From contig NC_092601.1 of NCBI RefSeq assembly GCF_047663525.1, forward strand, positions 19,938,001 to 20,002,000: DNA of 64,000 bases. Direction: 5' to 3'. How positions within the stretch are numbered: position 1 is the stretch's first letter; the number at the start of each line of letters is the position of its first letter. Below are positions 47,332 to 60,000 of the stretch, in pieces. Both the position numbers and the translations under genes were made by a program. Origin of the DNA: Anas platyrhynchos (taxonomy: Eukaryota; Chordata; Aves; Anseriformes; Anatidae). The notes beneath the pieces are model-generated. The model ran no database searches. It saw nothing but the letters and a program-made list of their open reading frames with translations, and had not been told where the DNA came from.

Positions 47332-50300
47332 GTGAGTGCGCGGCGCCGGCGCCGAGGCCGCTCGGGGCTGCCGGCGGCCGCGGCGCGCAGGGGGAGCTGG
47401 AGGAAGGCGCGGGCCCGAGGCCCGGGCGCCGGGCCCGGTCCGGCCGTGAGGGGGCGGGCCGCCCGGGGCCCGCACGCTGCCGGGGCTTCCGCGGGCGGCC
47501 CCCTCGCCCGCCGCCCGCTCGGGCGCAGAGGGCGGCTGGGCGAGCGCTGCCGTCCGTGGGGCCGGCCCCGGCGCTGCCGCCGCCGCTTCTCCTTCCGCCT
47601 CTCGCCTCCCGGGGGTGCTGCGGGCCGCGCGGAGGGGGGCCCGCTCTCCTCCTCCTGCCCCCGGCGCTGGCAGGGGCTTGCGAGCGCGGCGACAGGTGCC
47701 CGGGCTCGTCCCGGCTGCGGCAGGAAGCGGGGCCGAGGCCGAGGAGCCGCCCCGCGGCCTCTGGCGGAGCGCCGCTCCCCGTTCCGGGTACGGGGCACCG
47801 CCGTGTCTCTGCCGGGTCGCCCTCCCCCAGCAGGGCCCGTGCTGCTACGTTAGGGAGCCGCCTCTATACCCCGTAACCGACTAATTCTGTAGTGGGAAGA
47901 AACGTGCGGGAGAGGCTCCGAGGGTAACGGTGGAATGCCCTTTCAAACAGTTGTTTACACTCGTCCGAGAGGGTAAAACTCTTCCATTTTGTGAACGCTG
48001 ATTAATATAGTACGGGATTGCGGCTGATACACAGAAGGGGAAATGGTAGAGCTTAACTTGCGTTGTAAATTACATAGTGTAGTTAATGTAGAAATTACCT
48101 TATGACAACTTTGGGATTTTCTTTTACTTTTTTATACAGGAATAGCTACCAGTATTCAGTAGTGGTAGCATAACTAACTGACAATGATACTTTACATATC
48201 CATGTTTGGAAGTAACTAAGAAGGGTCTTCTGCATACAGACTGATACATCTGTATAGATTCCTGAAGCCTTGTTTTATGATGTGCTCTACTCTTAATGTT
48301 TCGTGATTTTTTAAAAAATTTTTTTTAGGGTATTAAGGTAATTGTATTTATTGAATGAAAATGGGAGTTAGTATGTAGAATAGCCCTACAGGGTAGGACA
48401 TGGAATATAGCATCAAGGATTAAGAAATAAACCCACGTTTGATTATGAAATGAATTAGTTTTGCTTTTCTGCTACTTGATAGAGCTCCATATGGCTGCTT
48501 ACTGGCATCAGAGAACACTTCTGTTTACCTTCTGAACCCACTTGAAGAGGAAGTGTGCTTCCTTTTGTGCTTCTGTCCTTGCTCATCACTTCTTTCTGTT
48601 TTTTTTTTCCCTCTCCAAATAGTTCTGTTTCTGTTCTTCTATATGCAATTCAGATCTCTGAGAGAGATGGATGGAGAGGGATAGAGAGCAAATGAAGAAT
48701 GAAGTTGATAATTACTTTTTGTTAAAAAGAAAATATTTATTCAGACTAACTTAGTTTCAATTCTTTCTCTTCCATCCCATTTAACATTTCCCTGTTCAGG
48801 TGAGTGTACTGGCTGGTGTTAGCAGACAGGTGGTTTGATTCAGCTAGCCTTTTTGTAAATCAGATTATATCAAATTTGGGAAATACATTAACTGCATCTT
48901 GCTGAGTTTCAGAAATAATATTACTGTGATGGAATTACTGACATCAATGGATTCTGTGATTATTTTACTAGGAATGCAAAAGACTTGGGAGTAAAATGGA
49001 AAAAAAAAAAAAAAAAAGAAAAAAGAAATTTTCTTTTAATTTGCTTTAAAAGAAATAACTTTAACAGTCCTCTGCCTGAACAGTTAACTTTTGTATTCAT
49101 ATATGTGGGGTCAGTTACCTAAAATGTTCTTCTGAAGCAGTACTAAGGAGAGAATTGCATTTTTAACAGGAAACATTTTTAGTGCTGCTATAGTTGAAGT
49201 TGCCAGTGTGGTCTTAGTTATTTGCTGCTAATGCCTTCATTGTAAGGATATTGAGTCTTATATCACCATGTTCCCTTCCTCTTGAAATGAAGAGTCTGGA
49301 AGAACAGTTCTTTACACCTTTAACTTCAACAATGTCTTAAGTGGAAGGTTTAACTGCTCTAGTAGTTATTACAAGGCAGGTTCCATTCTGCTAATGTTTC
49401 TGTCCTGATAAAAACCTGTAGTATAGTCATGGATGATATGTCTGAGCAAAACTGTTAATGTTTTGTCCCCCCCCACCCCCTCCAAATTTCTCATGGAACA
49501 AATATAAACTGTTTTTCAAAGAACTGGGTACTTTATAGAGTAAGTTCTGCATCTACATGAGGAATTGCAGTAGGCTGATAAGAATTATGCTTGTAGTTAT
49601 TAATAGGTGTAAAACTTTCAGACAAGATAATTTATTTTTCCTATACACCTATCTACTTAGTATTCTATTCTCTTGGGTTTCAGTGTAAGGCTATGACTTA
49701 CTTTTATCACTCATGCATAGGCTTTTAATTGGCCTAAGTTTTCTGCAAATCTCTTAGCAAAGCCATCTTCAGGAATAGCAAATCAGAGAAACAGATGTTG
49801 AGAACTAAAGATGATGCTCAAAGGCAAAAAAAAAAAATGCTTAAGATGAGCAATTTTATATGCATTCCTGTTTCTAAAACAAGTCCTGGTAGTTAGTGGA
49901 AAGGAGATAATTTGGAGGGTTATCTAGATGTAATCATAGAATGTTTTGGGTTGGAAGGGATGGACCTTAAAGATCATCCAGTTCTGAGCCCCCTACCATG
50001 GGCAGGGATGCCTCCCAGTAGACAAGGTTGCTCAAAGCCCCATCCACCTGGCCTTGAACACCTCCAGGGATGGAGCATCCACACCTTCTCTGGGCAACTC
50101 GTTTCAGTGCTTCACTACCATCATAGTAAAGAATTTTCTCTCTAATATAAACCTACATTCTTTTAGTTTAAAGCCATTACCCCTTGTTCTATCACTACAC
50201 TCCCTGACAGGGAGTCCCTCCCCAGCTTTCCTGTAGGAACCCTTTAGGTAATGGAAGACCACTATGAAGTCTCCATGGAGCCTTCTCCATGCTGAACAAC

Positions 50301-51034
50301 CCCAACTCTCTCAGTCTGTCTTCATAGGAAAGATGCTCTAGCCCCTTGATCATTTTTATGACCCTCTTCAGGACTCATTCTAATGCTTCCATGACAATTT
50401 TCAACTAAATAGCGAATCCAGTATGTGGGTAGGTGTGGGATTTTTATTTTTAAAGCAAATCTTTGTTTGGGTAACTTGGTCTATTACTTACAATGCTAGG
50501 AGTAATGTCTGTTCCATATAGCTCTTGTAACTATACAAGTAGACATTCTGAGACACCCTTGCAGAATTGGGCTCATTATGCTTCTCTAAAGCTGATTAGT
50601 TGAAAGGATGCGTTGCAGGTAGAACTTGGAAAGAGATGCTGGTAACTGAAGTATTTGCAGGATTTTTGTACAAAAGGCATGAAACCAGGAGTGCAGTCAC
50701 TTGTTTTAGACTGAAAAAAGTAATAAAATGGCAAAGTAATAAAATAGGTTTGATCTATGAAGACATAAAATGTTTTTGAAACACATGTTTTTCAACAATG
50801 AACTTGTATCTTTTTCTACATTTTTTTCTAAAAAAGCTGTAGAATTAGCACGTTTATGGCATCAGATAAAGTATGCGAGTGAGAAATTACTTTTCAGTAT
50901 GGAAAGAGAAAAATGTGATTCAGAAAAGTGCTTGGAAGATTAAAATCCTTCTCTAAGTTCCTCGTATTGGAGCTTTCTGAAGAATTTGTCCAAAACCAAG
51001 GAACTACTGTTTCTGGTATTTCAAATGGGATTTA

Positions 51035-51065
<31 letters not shown>

Positions 51066-54000
51066 TTTTTCTTTTGCAGGTGGTTAAGTTAGATTATGTA
51101 ATGAAAAGGGGAGGGGAGATTAATTTTCTCCTTCCACACTTCCCTTTTTGACACCTTGCATTTAAGCTTATGGAAAGTTAATAAGGTCTGCAAAAGAACT
51201 GGATGTAAACATTGAAGTTGAGACTTCCTCTTCTGCTTTAAAAAAGTTTTTTCACTTAGCAAATATTCTGTAATGCTTTATAGCAAAAAACAAAACAAAC
51301 AAACAAAACCCACACATGCAAGGGTAAACTTGCTTGGCACTTCTGATAAGAAAGTATTAAGTTTGATGTTCAGTTCTCTGGTAATTCTGAAGGAATTCAT
51401 TACAGTTCGTGATTGTGCCGGCAAACCCTTCTACACAGTGTCTACATACTGCCACCTCTTTTGCTGCTCCTCTGCTCTTCACTCTAGACTATTGTCTCTG
51501 CCTCCTAAGTCCTCACACTGCTAGCAAGGAATCTAGTATAGGAAGTTCTTTTGTGTTTATTAGCTGCACAACACCTAGCACTGTTGTGCTTTATCGGGTT
51601 GTGCTTTAACTGATCATGTAGAATGTGATTGAGACCATTGCTGTTACAGATGGCTTTTGTTGTCTTGTGAGCTGGGATGGATCTGTTTGCATGAAATGAA
51701 TTCTTTAAGTCTTGTTTACGTTTGTAGCTATTGGGGCCATAGGCTGACTTCAGGTTCTTAGAAATCTTTGTGGTTTCCTGTTTCTGATCTCTTTTGAGGC
51801 TCCGGGTTTGGGGGGGGGGGGGGGGTTGGAGCGGATGGCCTTAAATAGTGTGCCTGTTAAGGTGCTTGGTACTTGAGTGCTTTGCTTAGAAGTAGAGGAG
51901 GTTAGAGGGTAACTGGATGGTATGCAGATTCTTTCAAATCCTCTCATTAGCTTTTATCCTTACCTGAATATGGAATTCGAATCCGGTAAATTAGTGGCAG
52001 GAAATACCACGGTATGTGTTGTCAAATTTAGAAAAAGGTATTTGCATTAACTGCAGTGTTTGGGGCAACAGTGCTCTTTACATAATAAGTTAATTCCTGT
52101 AGAAACAAAGTCAGTCTCGTAGATAACATAGGTTTATTCTCTAACAAAAAATCAAACAATCTAACAAAGTAGAGGTGTTCTTTTTGCTTACAAATATTTG
52201 TGTCTATCAGCTAAATTATATTTTTTGCTCTTACTACATGAATGTGATTTCCTCGTTACTGACTTACAGATAAAGTGCATTCTAGATCTCTAGAAAGTAG
52301 AGATGCGATGGTAGGTGGCCAGATCAATCATGAAGAAGATAGTATCAGAGCTGAGCTTTGGTTCTGATGTTTTGAGATTTTTTTTAATATGAACAGTTAT
52401 TTGCCATTAACTTTTTCAGAATGTATATCCAAAAAATGAATTTGATTCTTCATGATTAATCTTCTTGACTGCTATGAATATAGGACGTGCATTTTCCAAG
52501 ATTCATTGAAAACACAAAGCAAAAACCTGCTCATTAGAGCTTTTTTAAAACAAACAAAAAACCTCCTTGTGCTTCACAGTAATACAAGTAAATGTCTGTG
52601 AAGAAAATTTTACAAATCAAATTCTCATAGGTTGTTGCAGCATTATGTTATGTCAAGTTTAGCCAGGACTTGTATATATTGCCTTTGGCATTTGTTTATT
52701 TGTTTTTTAGAATCTGAAAGTATTGAAGGTAATAAGTGTTGACAAATACATCTATTCTAAAATTATTTAAATTTACAAGCATTTAAGCATATATAAACTA
52801 TATGTTACGGAGTTTCATTAGTTATTCAGTATATCATTTCTCACATGCACTCACATGTAAAATGGATTAACAGAGAGTACTGTAGGCTGTGTAGCAGAAA
52901 ATCCAACTCGATTTTTAGACAGGTCCCGAAAATAAATAGACGTTGGGATACAATGGACAAGAACTATGTTCACTGCAGTTTGACAGCACACCAATGGGAA
53001 AGTTGTGTATAATATCTCTTGATTGCCCCTTCTTACTCTATTTTTCATATACAAGATCTATGTTTCATGCAGTTGTTTTATCTTTTCTCAATCTTCTGAA
53101 ACACCAGTGTGCCATGAAAATGTAATAAATATAACTGCCTGTTAATGTAAAGCCTATCTAATGTAAACTGTCTTTAGCAGAATCACAGTATAAATAGCAG
53201 CAAGTCACATTATCTCTAGAACTACAAAACAGTTGTCCACTTAAAACAATTACTTTCTCTTAATGTGAAGTAAAGGCCTTTATCCCTCCTTAATCGCACA
53301 GATAAATAGATGGGCTCCATATTTTTACTGGAAGACAAGTGTATTAACTTGGACGTTGAATCTTAGATTCATAGAACTTGGAAGATCTTTCTGTATCAGA
53401 GGACTGTTTGGCAGAGATGTAAAAGCAAGGGTTGGAAGAGGTACTGTGACAAATGGGGAGAATATCTTGTGCTGTATCATGCAGTATCTGTTTTAAAAAC
53501 CTCTCAAGCTCTATTGCAAGTGAAAAGATTAAATGTGTAGGCATCCTAGGGTGCTGCTATGTTACTTTCTGAATTAGATCATTGATGAAACAGATTTCCC
53601 TGATGTAGGGCATACATGTTGTTATTGATTTGTATTCCTAATTGTCTCTGAACTTCTTATCTTGATTTAGCCTAATGCTCATTACATACAGTACTCAGTA
53701 ATTTTTATATGCAGTATGACTTCTGTTGAATTGCAGGTCATCCTAGTTTTTAGAGTCCTGGGTGCTCTGATACCAAAGGGCAAAGACTAATAGACAGGAC
53801 TAATTACAGGAGCTCAGTCTAGTCAGAGGATTAGATGCTTCTTCAGGGGTTCAGTTTCTTGACTTTTCTCCTGAAAGTAGTTGTTTTTGATTTATTCTCT
53901 AATGCTTGTCCAGTATTAGTGGCAGGATCCTATTTCCTGTTAGATTCCACGGACTTCTGTTCTTTCTTGTTAGGTTTTCAATATATGTTGTACAAAGAAG

Positions 54001-57000
54001 CAAAGAATTTCTATATGGAGGTAAACTCGAAACAGCACCCTTAAGAGCTTGGGAAGAAGGTAGTGTTAGAGACCAATTCTTAAAAACAGATACAGAATGA
54101 TTTGAACAGTGGTTATCAGTGTGGTAGCGTGGTCCATGGAAATCCATGTTGTGCAATAGGTAAGGGACACGAGTGTGTTGTCACTGTGTGAGGGTCTGTG
54201 CTTTCATTGACTTGCTAGTTGAGAAATGTTGATAGTTGCTGGAAAGAGAGCATCTTCAAGCTTCTGTAGATGCAGCATAGAAGTTTTTTCAATTATTCAG
54301 TAACTGACTCGCTAAAATGGTTGGACTTAGCAGAAGTAGTCTTAAACCTGATTTTTGTAAAATAAATAAATAAAATAAAAAATGAGGCTATATGAGGTTA
54401 GACTTGATGAGATGGCCTCTGTTCTATTTCTGATATACATGGAGACGTAGAAACAGTCTCTCTAGACATGCTTTTTTGGAATCTCTTAAAAACAAAAACA
54501 AGAAGATAAACAATTCAGGACATGAAATACTATATAAAAACATGCAGACTGTAGCAAGATGAGTGTAGGAGTGATGTTTTCTGTAAATGTTCAGGTGCAG
54601 CATACATATTCGTATAGTTCTGTCACTTTCTAGGTAACTGGTATTTTAAATCTTCTGCATCTTTGTCTGTTCATTTTTCTTAATCTTGACTTTTCTTTGA
54701 GAAGGTGACTAGCTGATGTTTTGACTAACTAGTTTTGTCTAATTGATGCTATACTTTGGCTGGAAATGACCTTATCTTCCTACAACATCCCTTATTCCTG
54801 TCTTTCTTTTTCCTTTAAGGATAGTACTTTTCTATATGTGATACTCATTGTGATTTTATTTACTTGTACAGTATATGAAATTAACTGCATCCAATACCTT
54901 TTTTTCCTCTGCTTTCTTTCCATGCTCTCTGGTGCTTTTGTGTTGTTTTTTTGTTTTCCATCAAGGCAATCCTGGTAGCTGCAAAATCCAATCAGATACT
55001 CCACAGTGCTATTTCTTTGTTTACCTGTATACCATTTGTTGCTCATGGGTAGCCTGACTGGAGTAAGTTCATCATTTAAATCTTAACATTACAGTCTATT
55101 TACTACATTTCAATTAATGGGACACTTATTATATTTGCATCACTTCAGCAGTTGAGCAGTCAGTTATTCTTGTGCTCGGCTGTTGCTGCAGTCTTTGTGG
55201 AGAACAGTGCAATCTGGTTTTAATTGTAGCTACTGTGTATCTTTATACAAGCTGTCCTTTGAGTAGATGTCTGAAGGTAATGTGGTTCAGCTGGGCTATA
55301 AGAATATGAGGGGAAAATAACTTGTGACCATTGATTCTGCGACAATCTGGGGAAAGTGTCAACTCAAATATCTGCAAAGAAGGTGTAACAGGAATAGCGC
55401 CCTACTGCATGTATCCTTCGTCTGTGCGCGCTGTTTTTTCATAATAATAGCATCAACGTACTTCTCTTCAAAGATGAGAATGCTGTATAACGAATTCTGA
55501 GCAGGGACATACGCTGTTCTTGGAGGGAGTTAGTGAACTTTCAAAAAACAAATTTCTTCTCCTGTCAGCCTCCAAATCTTCACCCAAACTTTACATCCTT
55601 TTGTCCTCACAAAAGCTGTACAAAAAAAAAGCTGTACAAAATATTGCAAGTAGTTATCATTATAGGCATATTTCTTGTCAGACTGTTATATCACAAGGTT
55701 CAGACAAGGTCTAATAAAGGAAGCTACTACCTGTTTCTGACCTCCTGCTCTATCAGTTGGCTGCACTCCTTAGAAAAAGCCCTAAGGAGCAGTAGAGTGC
55801 TTGGTGCAAGTAGGCTATATTCAGATTGGAAAGAGAATGCTTCTTCCAGGGATTATGTATACAACAGTTGTTTAATACTTTAATTATACTTTTCAAACTT
55901 ACAGTAATTGATATCTATTTAATTGAAAGTGGGAAAAAAATGAGAATTTTACCTGTATTATTTTTGACTTTGTTACCTTAATCTGAATTTACAAAGTATA
56001 CCTTTACGAGTGTAGAAATATGTTTGTATATCTCTGTAATGCCACTGAATGGATAAATTGTGTTTCTGCTGCCTTACTATACTATGTAGAGCACAAACAA
56101 GTATAATAAGTGTTAATTTTTGGATCTAGGTGCCTTAAGCCTAAATATGTAATTGAACATATGTCCAGTTCCCTTCTAAAGTGAGTTTTGATAGGAATGC
56201 AGGACATTGTTCTGAATCAAACTGTAACTCATTAGATGCTATTTTTGTTGGAAGTAATGTGTATTTGAATATCAAGATGAGGTATGTCACAGACTAGGTC
56301 AGGATTGTGTAAGCTGTTTTGAGGTTAGGAGACTTCATCTGTCTTTGTTTCATTCTGCTGACTGTATGTTAGAATGCTAAGATTAAAAACCCATGCTCAT
56401 CTACAGTGTTAATATTCTGAAGTATTCTGTCTGCATTGCATTTCAGTTTTTATTGTCAGAGGAGCTTCAGCAGAGCTCTCCCCTTGTCTGTGTTTTCTGG
56501 TCAGTTTCAAGTGAAACATTTGAAGCAGAGTTTGACAGACTAATGGAGGTGTATTAGGAACAGGGAGGGGAACCAGCTTGACTGGTTTGCTTGGTTTTAC
56601 ATGAGAAAAATTGATGAAAAGGTACCAAATGAAGACTTCCTTTGTATATTATAAGAATTGGTATTTGGGGTGTCTGTTCCTATATTTGCTGTGTCTGGTT
56701 CTTTGTTTTGGAATCGGGATGTCTTTATGAGATTAAATACTGTAAAATCCTTTGTCATAAAAGATCAGACCAGTGCGTTCTTTAAAAAATAAATAAATAT
56801 TGCTGATACTAGAATCATCCAGCTGACCTGCCCTTTGTATGTATCTTGTTGGTGTCCTCTCCCTCCAATGTCTGTTAGAGAGAATACTGTTAGAAAAAGT
56901 GAGGTTCCAACTAAAAACATGTAATTGTAATCTGTGTATGTAGAAATGTATCCTTTTGTCTAAAAGTTTTTGTGATTTATTTTTCACCTCTAATGTTAAT

Positions 57001-60000
57001 AGTGAATATAAGTGTTAATGCAGAGCTATGTAACTTTTTTTAAGTTTCGGGAAAACTATCGCTTGTTAAGATGGTTAGAGGCATAGCTGTGAAATAAACC
57101 TTAATGATAATGTTATCTGTAGGAGAATGTACCTTGATATTTGACTCCTTAGTGTTGGAGAGGACTTCTTGAGTCTGAAAAACTGCCATTTGTGAATTAA
57201 AACTTTCAGACTTTTGATTTATAGCTATATGTACGTATGCAGCATGATGTAAACAGCGTCTGTTTAAGAGCCGCCATCTCCAATATAAACACTTAGATTC
57301 CTTCCTAAAGACATCTTCATGATAGTCCGTTCAAATAGGAAGGAATGGAAAGAGAGCCCAGATGTGTGGGATAACTATTTGAAGGGATGGGGATAACAGT
57401 TTCTTTTCGCTTTTCAGTATGATGCTGTTCCAATCCAGTCTAGTGTGGTGTTATGCTCCTGTCCATCCCCATCAATGGTGAGGAGCCAAGCAGATTCCAG
57501 CACTCCATCTGTCATTTCCACCTGTGGCAGCAGACAGGGATCAAACATGGAGAGCACTGCAGCTGAATCAAGATCTAGTTCAAACTCCTTGCAGCAGCAT
57601 ACAGGACAGCAGCCTCCACAGCCTCGAAAGAAACGACCTGATGACTTCAAATTTGGGAAAATTCTGGGTGAAGGATCTTTTTCAACGGTAACCTTATTTT
57701 TTATTTAAAAAAAAAAAGCTGCTTACAGTCTGCAAAAATAGGAAAAACTTCAAAATTTGTTGCGCAGAAAATATTAGGAAGATTTAAATCTGGAGAAAAC
57801 AACTTAAAAGAGTAAATGAGCAGAGTGTAGTTGTTTAAATGTTAAGAACTAATATTAAGTCTTGCACTGAATACAGTGCTGAGCTTTAAGTAAGTACCTT
57901 TTTAACTCATCAGAAGTTCCACTGTATCCTGATGACTCTTGTTTTTAAGAGACAGTGCTTTCTAATGTAAGTTTTTGATGCTTAATGAGTTATGTTAAAA
58001 TTTTATTCCATGAAGGATTGGAACTGGGCTTGGAGTTGGTCATGGTAAGAACTTCTACCCAATATCTTGTTTGTGATGGGACCCAGTGCCAGATGCTTAG
58101 GGAAGAATGTAAAAACAGTGATATTTTTCTGGTATTCTTTTTCAGTCTTTAGTATCATGGCCTTCAAGGACTTCATGAGCCATAGTTATTGTATAGTAGT
58201 TGTCGAGTAATTTGCACTTAATTGCATAGTTTGGAATTTGCAGGTTTCCTTAAAGAATCCAATAGAGTTGTTGCGTCTTGTTGGAATACTTAGTGACAGT
58301 CTGCTTCAGTAAGACACTTTAATTTCTGCTTCTCTTCTCTGGAGTTTAGCACTGTGTTCCTGGTAAACAGAGAAATACATAAGGCCCAAACTCCAAATAA
58401 GCTTCTGTTCCAGCATTCTGCTACCTGTTCAGTGGTAGTTTTTTTTGTTTTTTTTTTGGTCCTGAGTCAGGCCTAAGTCACTCAAATGAACTTAGGTGGG
58501 CATCACGAGAGACTGCATACCATGGAAATGTTAATCCGTATGTAGCATTATTGTTTTGAGTTTTACAAGCAGAATTTTGGTCACCATAATCATCAGGACC
58601 TCAGGTAGGACTGGTGAAAGTGTCCAGTCAAAACCAGTTGTTAAACATAGACTTAATCTCTGGCAGACTCAAGCATTTGTTCAAGCTTAAGAGTTTAATG
58701 GCTTCACCATTATGTCTGCCAATTATGTTGGCAAATGGTTCTACTTCGTAGCCTCTGAGGGCTCTCTGCTCTTCTTCCCTTGCTGAAAGAAACTCCCATT
58801 TGAAGGGTTTAACTACAATTTTTCCCTTGCTGCTTGAATTTGTCACTTACACGGTTGCATGTTCTGTGAATATTTTTTGTTTTAGCTACCTATCTGGTAT
58901 AATTCCACTTTATAAAGTTTATATTCCCTGGTGTTACATCTTCTCATACTGTGGATGATGCCCATGATAGTACAGACGTAATACTAATATACATCACTGT
59001 GGCATTTTTTTCTTGTGATTCTGCTGTTTTTGTGGAATTGTTGTTTAGGAGAAAAAGAGGATATATGATTTACTCAGATGTGTTCAATAAGGAGGGGACC
59101 TAAAGGAACGTGATGATTCAAGCTAGGAGGAAAATAAGCAATCTGCTGTACACAGCTGCTCAGTATGAATGTACATACGTGGGTAATTTATCTGAAACAT
59201 GGTAAAAAAAAAAAAAAGATACAGTACAGGACTAAAATAGTTAGTCTTTGGTGTTACACAGGTTAATACAGGTTTGGATTATTAGCCAAGATGTGTTTTC
59301 ACCTGTGTCGATAAGTCTGCAGATGAGACTGTTAGGTGGGACTGTTGATCTTGAGGGTAGAAAGGCTCTGCAGTGGGAAATGGATAGGCTAGATAGATAG
59401 GCTGAGTCCAATAGTATGACATTCAACAAGGCTAAGTGCCAGGTCCTGTTCTTGGGTCACAACAACCCTGTGCAATGCTACAGGCTGAGAAAAGAGTGGC
59501 TGGGAGGTTTTCTGGCAGAAAGGGACCTGTGGGTGCTGGTCGACAGCTGGCTGAACATGAGCCAGCAGTGTGCTCAGGTATCCAAGAAGGCCAATGGCAT
59601 CCTGCCTGCATCAGAACTAGCGTGGCCAGCAGGACTAGGGAAGTGATTGTCCCTCTGTATGCTCCAGTGAGACTGCACCTTGAACACTGTGTTCAGTTTT
59701 GGGCCCCTCTCTACAAGAAGGAAATTGACTTGCGTGAGCGGGTGCAGAGAAGAGCAATGAAGCTGGTGAAGGGACTAGAGAACAAGAGTCTTGAGGAGCA
59801 GCTGAGGGAGCTGGGATTGTTTAGGCTGGAGAAAAGGAGGCTGAGGGGAGACCTCATCACTCTCTATAACTACCTGAGAGGAGGTTGCAGTGAGGAAGGT
59901 ATCGGTCCATGTGAGCACATCAATTTCTATAATGCAGAAAGTCAGCACTATGTATCTGGGTATTTATTAAATAATGAACTTTAAGTTACTGCTTTCAGTA

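Larger units (their letters stand above)
46790..47870 (+). promoter_or_regulatory. PDPK1: CpG island promoter of PDPK1
   Basis: This is a sharply bounded GC-rich, CpG-dense block in an otherwise AT-rich window, overlapping PDPK1 exon 1. It has no TATA box near the likely start. It contains a full CRE palindrome TGACGTCA at 47194-47201, an inverted CCAAT box (ATTGG) at 47225-47229, GGGCGG Sp1-type boxes, NRF1-like GCATGCGC at 46979-46986 and TGCGCATGCC at 47050-47059, and GGAAG ETS-type sites. This fits a housekeeping promoter, possibly bidirectional. Long open frames here are composition artefacts. Confidence 0.85.
47872..57417. other. PDPK1: PDPK1 intron 1
   Basis: An intron of about 10 kb. 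Apart from one CR1 fragment (49934), a TA repeat plus T-run (51033-51071) and a 16-base G-run (51810-51825), no feature was seen. It is AT-rich and no coding sequence was recognised. Confidence 0.7.

Noticed and set aside
46667..47884. Several long overlapping open frames on both strands (up to 252 codons)
   Set aside because: They lie in the CpG island, where stop codons are rare because of composition. They are rich in R, A, G and P and have no domain character.
51058..51080. T-run with TTTTGCAG as an acceptor for an alternative PDPK1 exon
   Set aside because: The following sequence meets stop codons quickly and no donor with an open frame is visible.
59436..59984. 182-codon frame as a host gene in PDPK1 intron 2
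   Set aside because: It is CR1 ORF2 sequence with a frameshift, and the last part runs into unrelated DNA.
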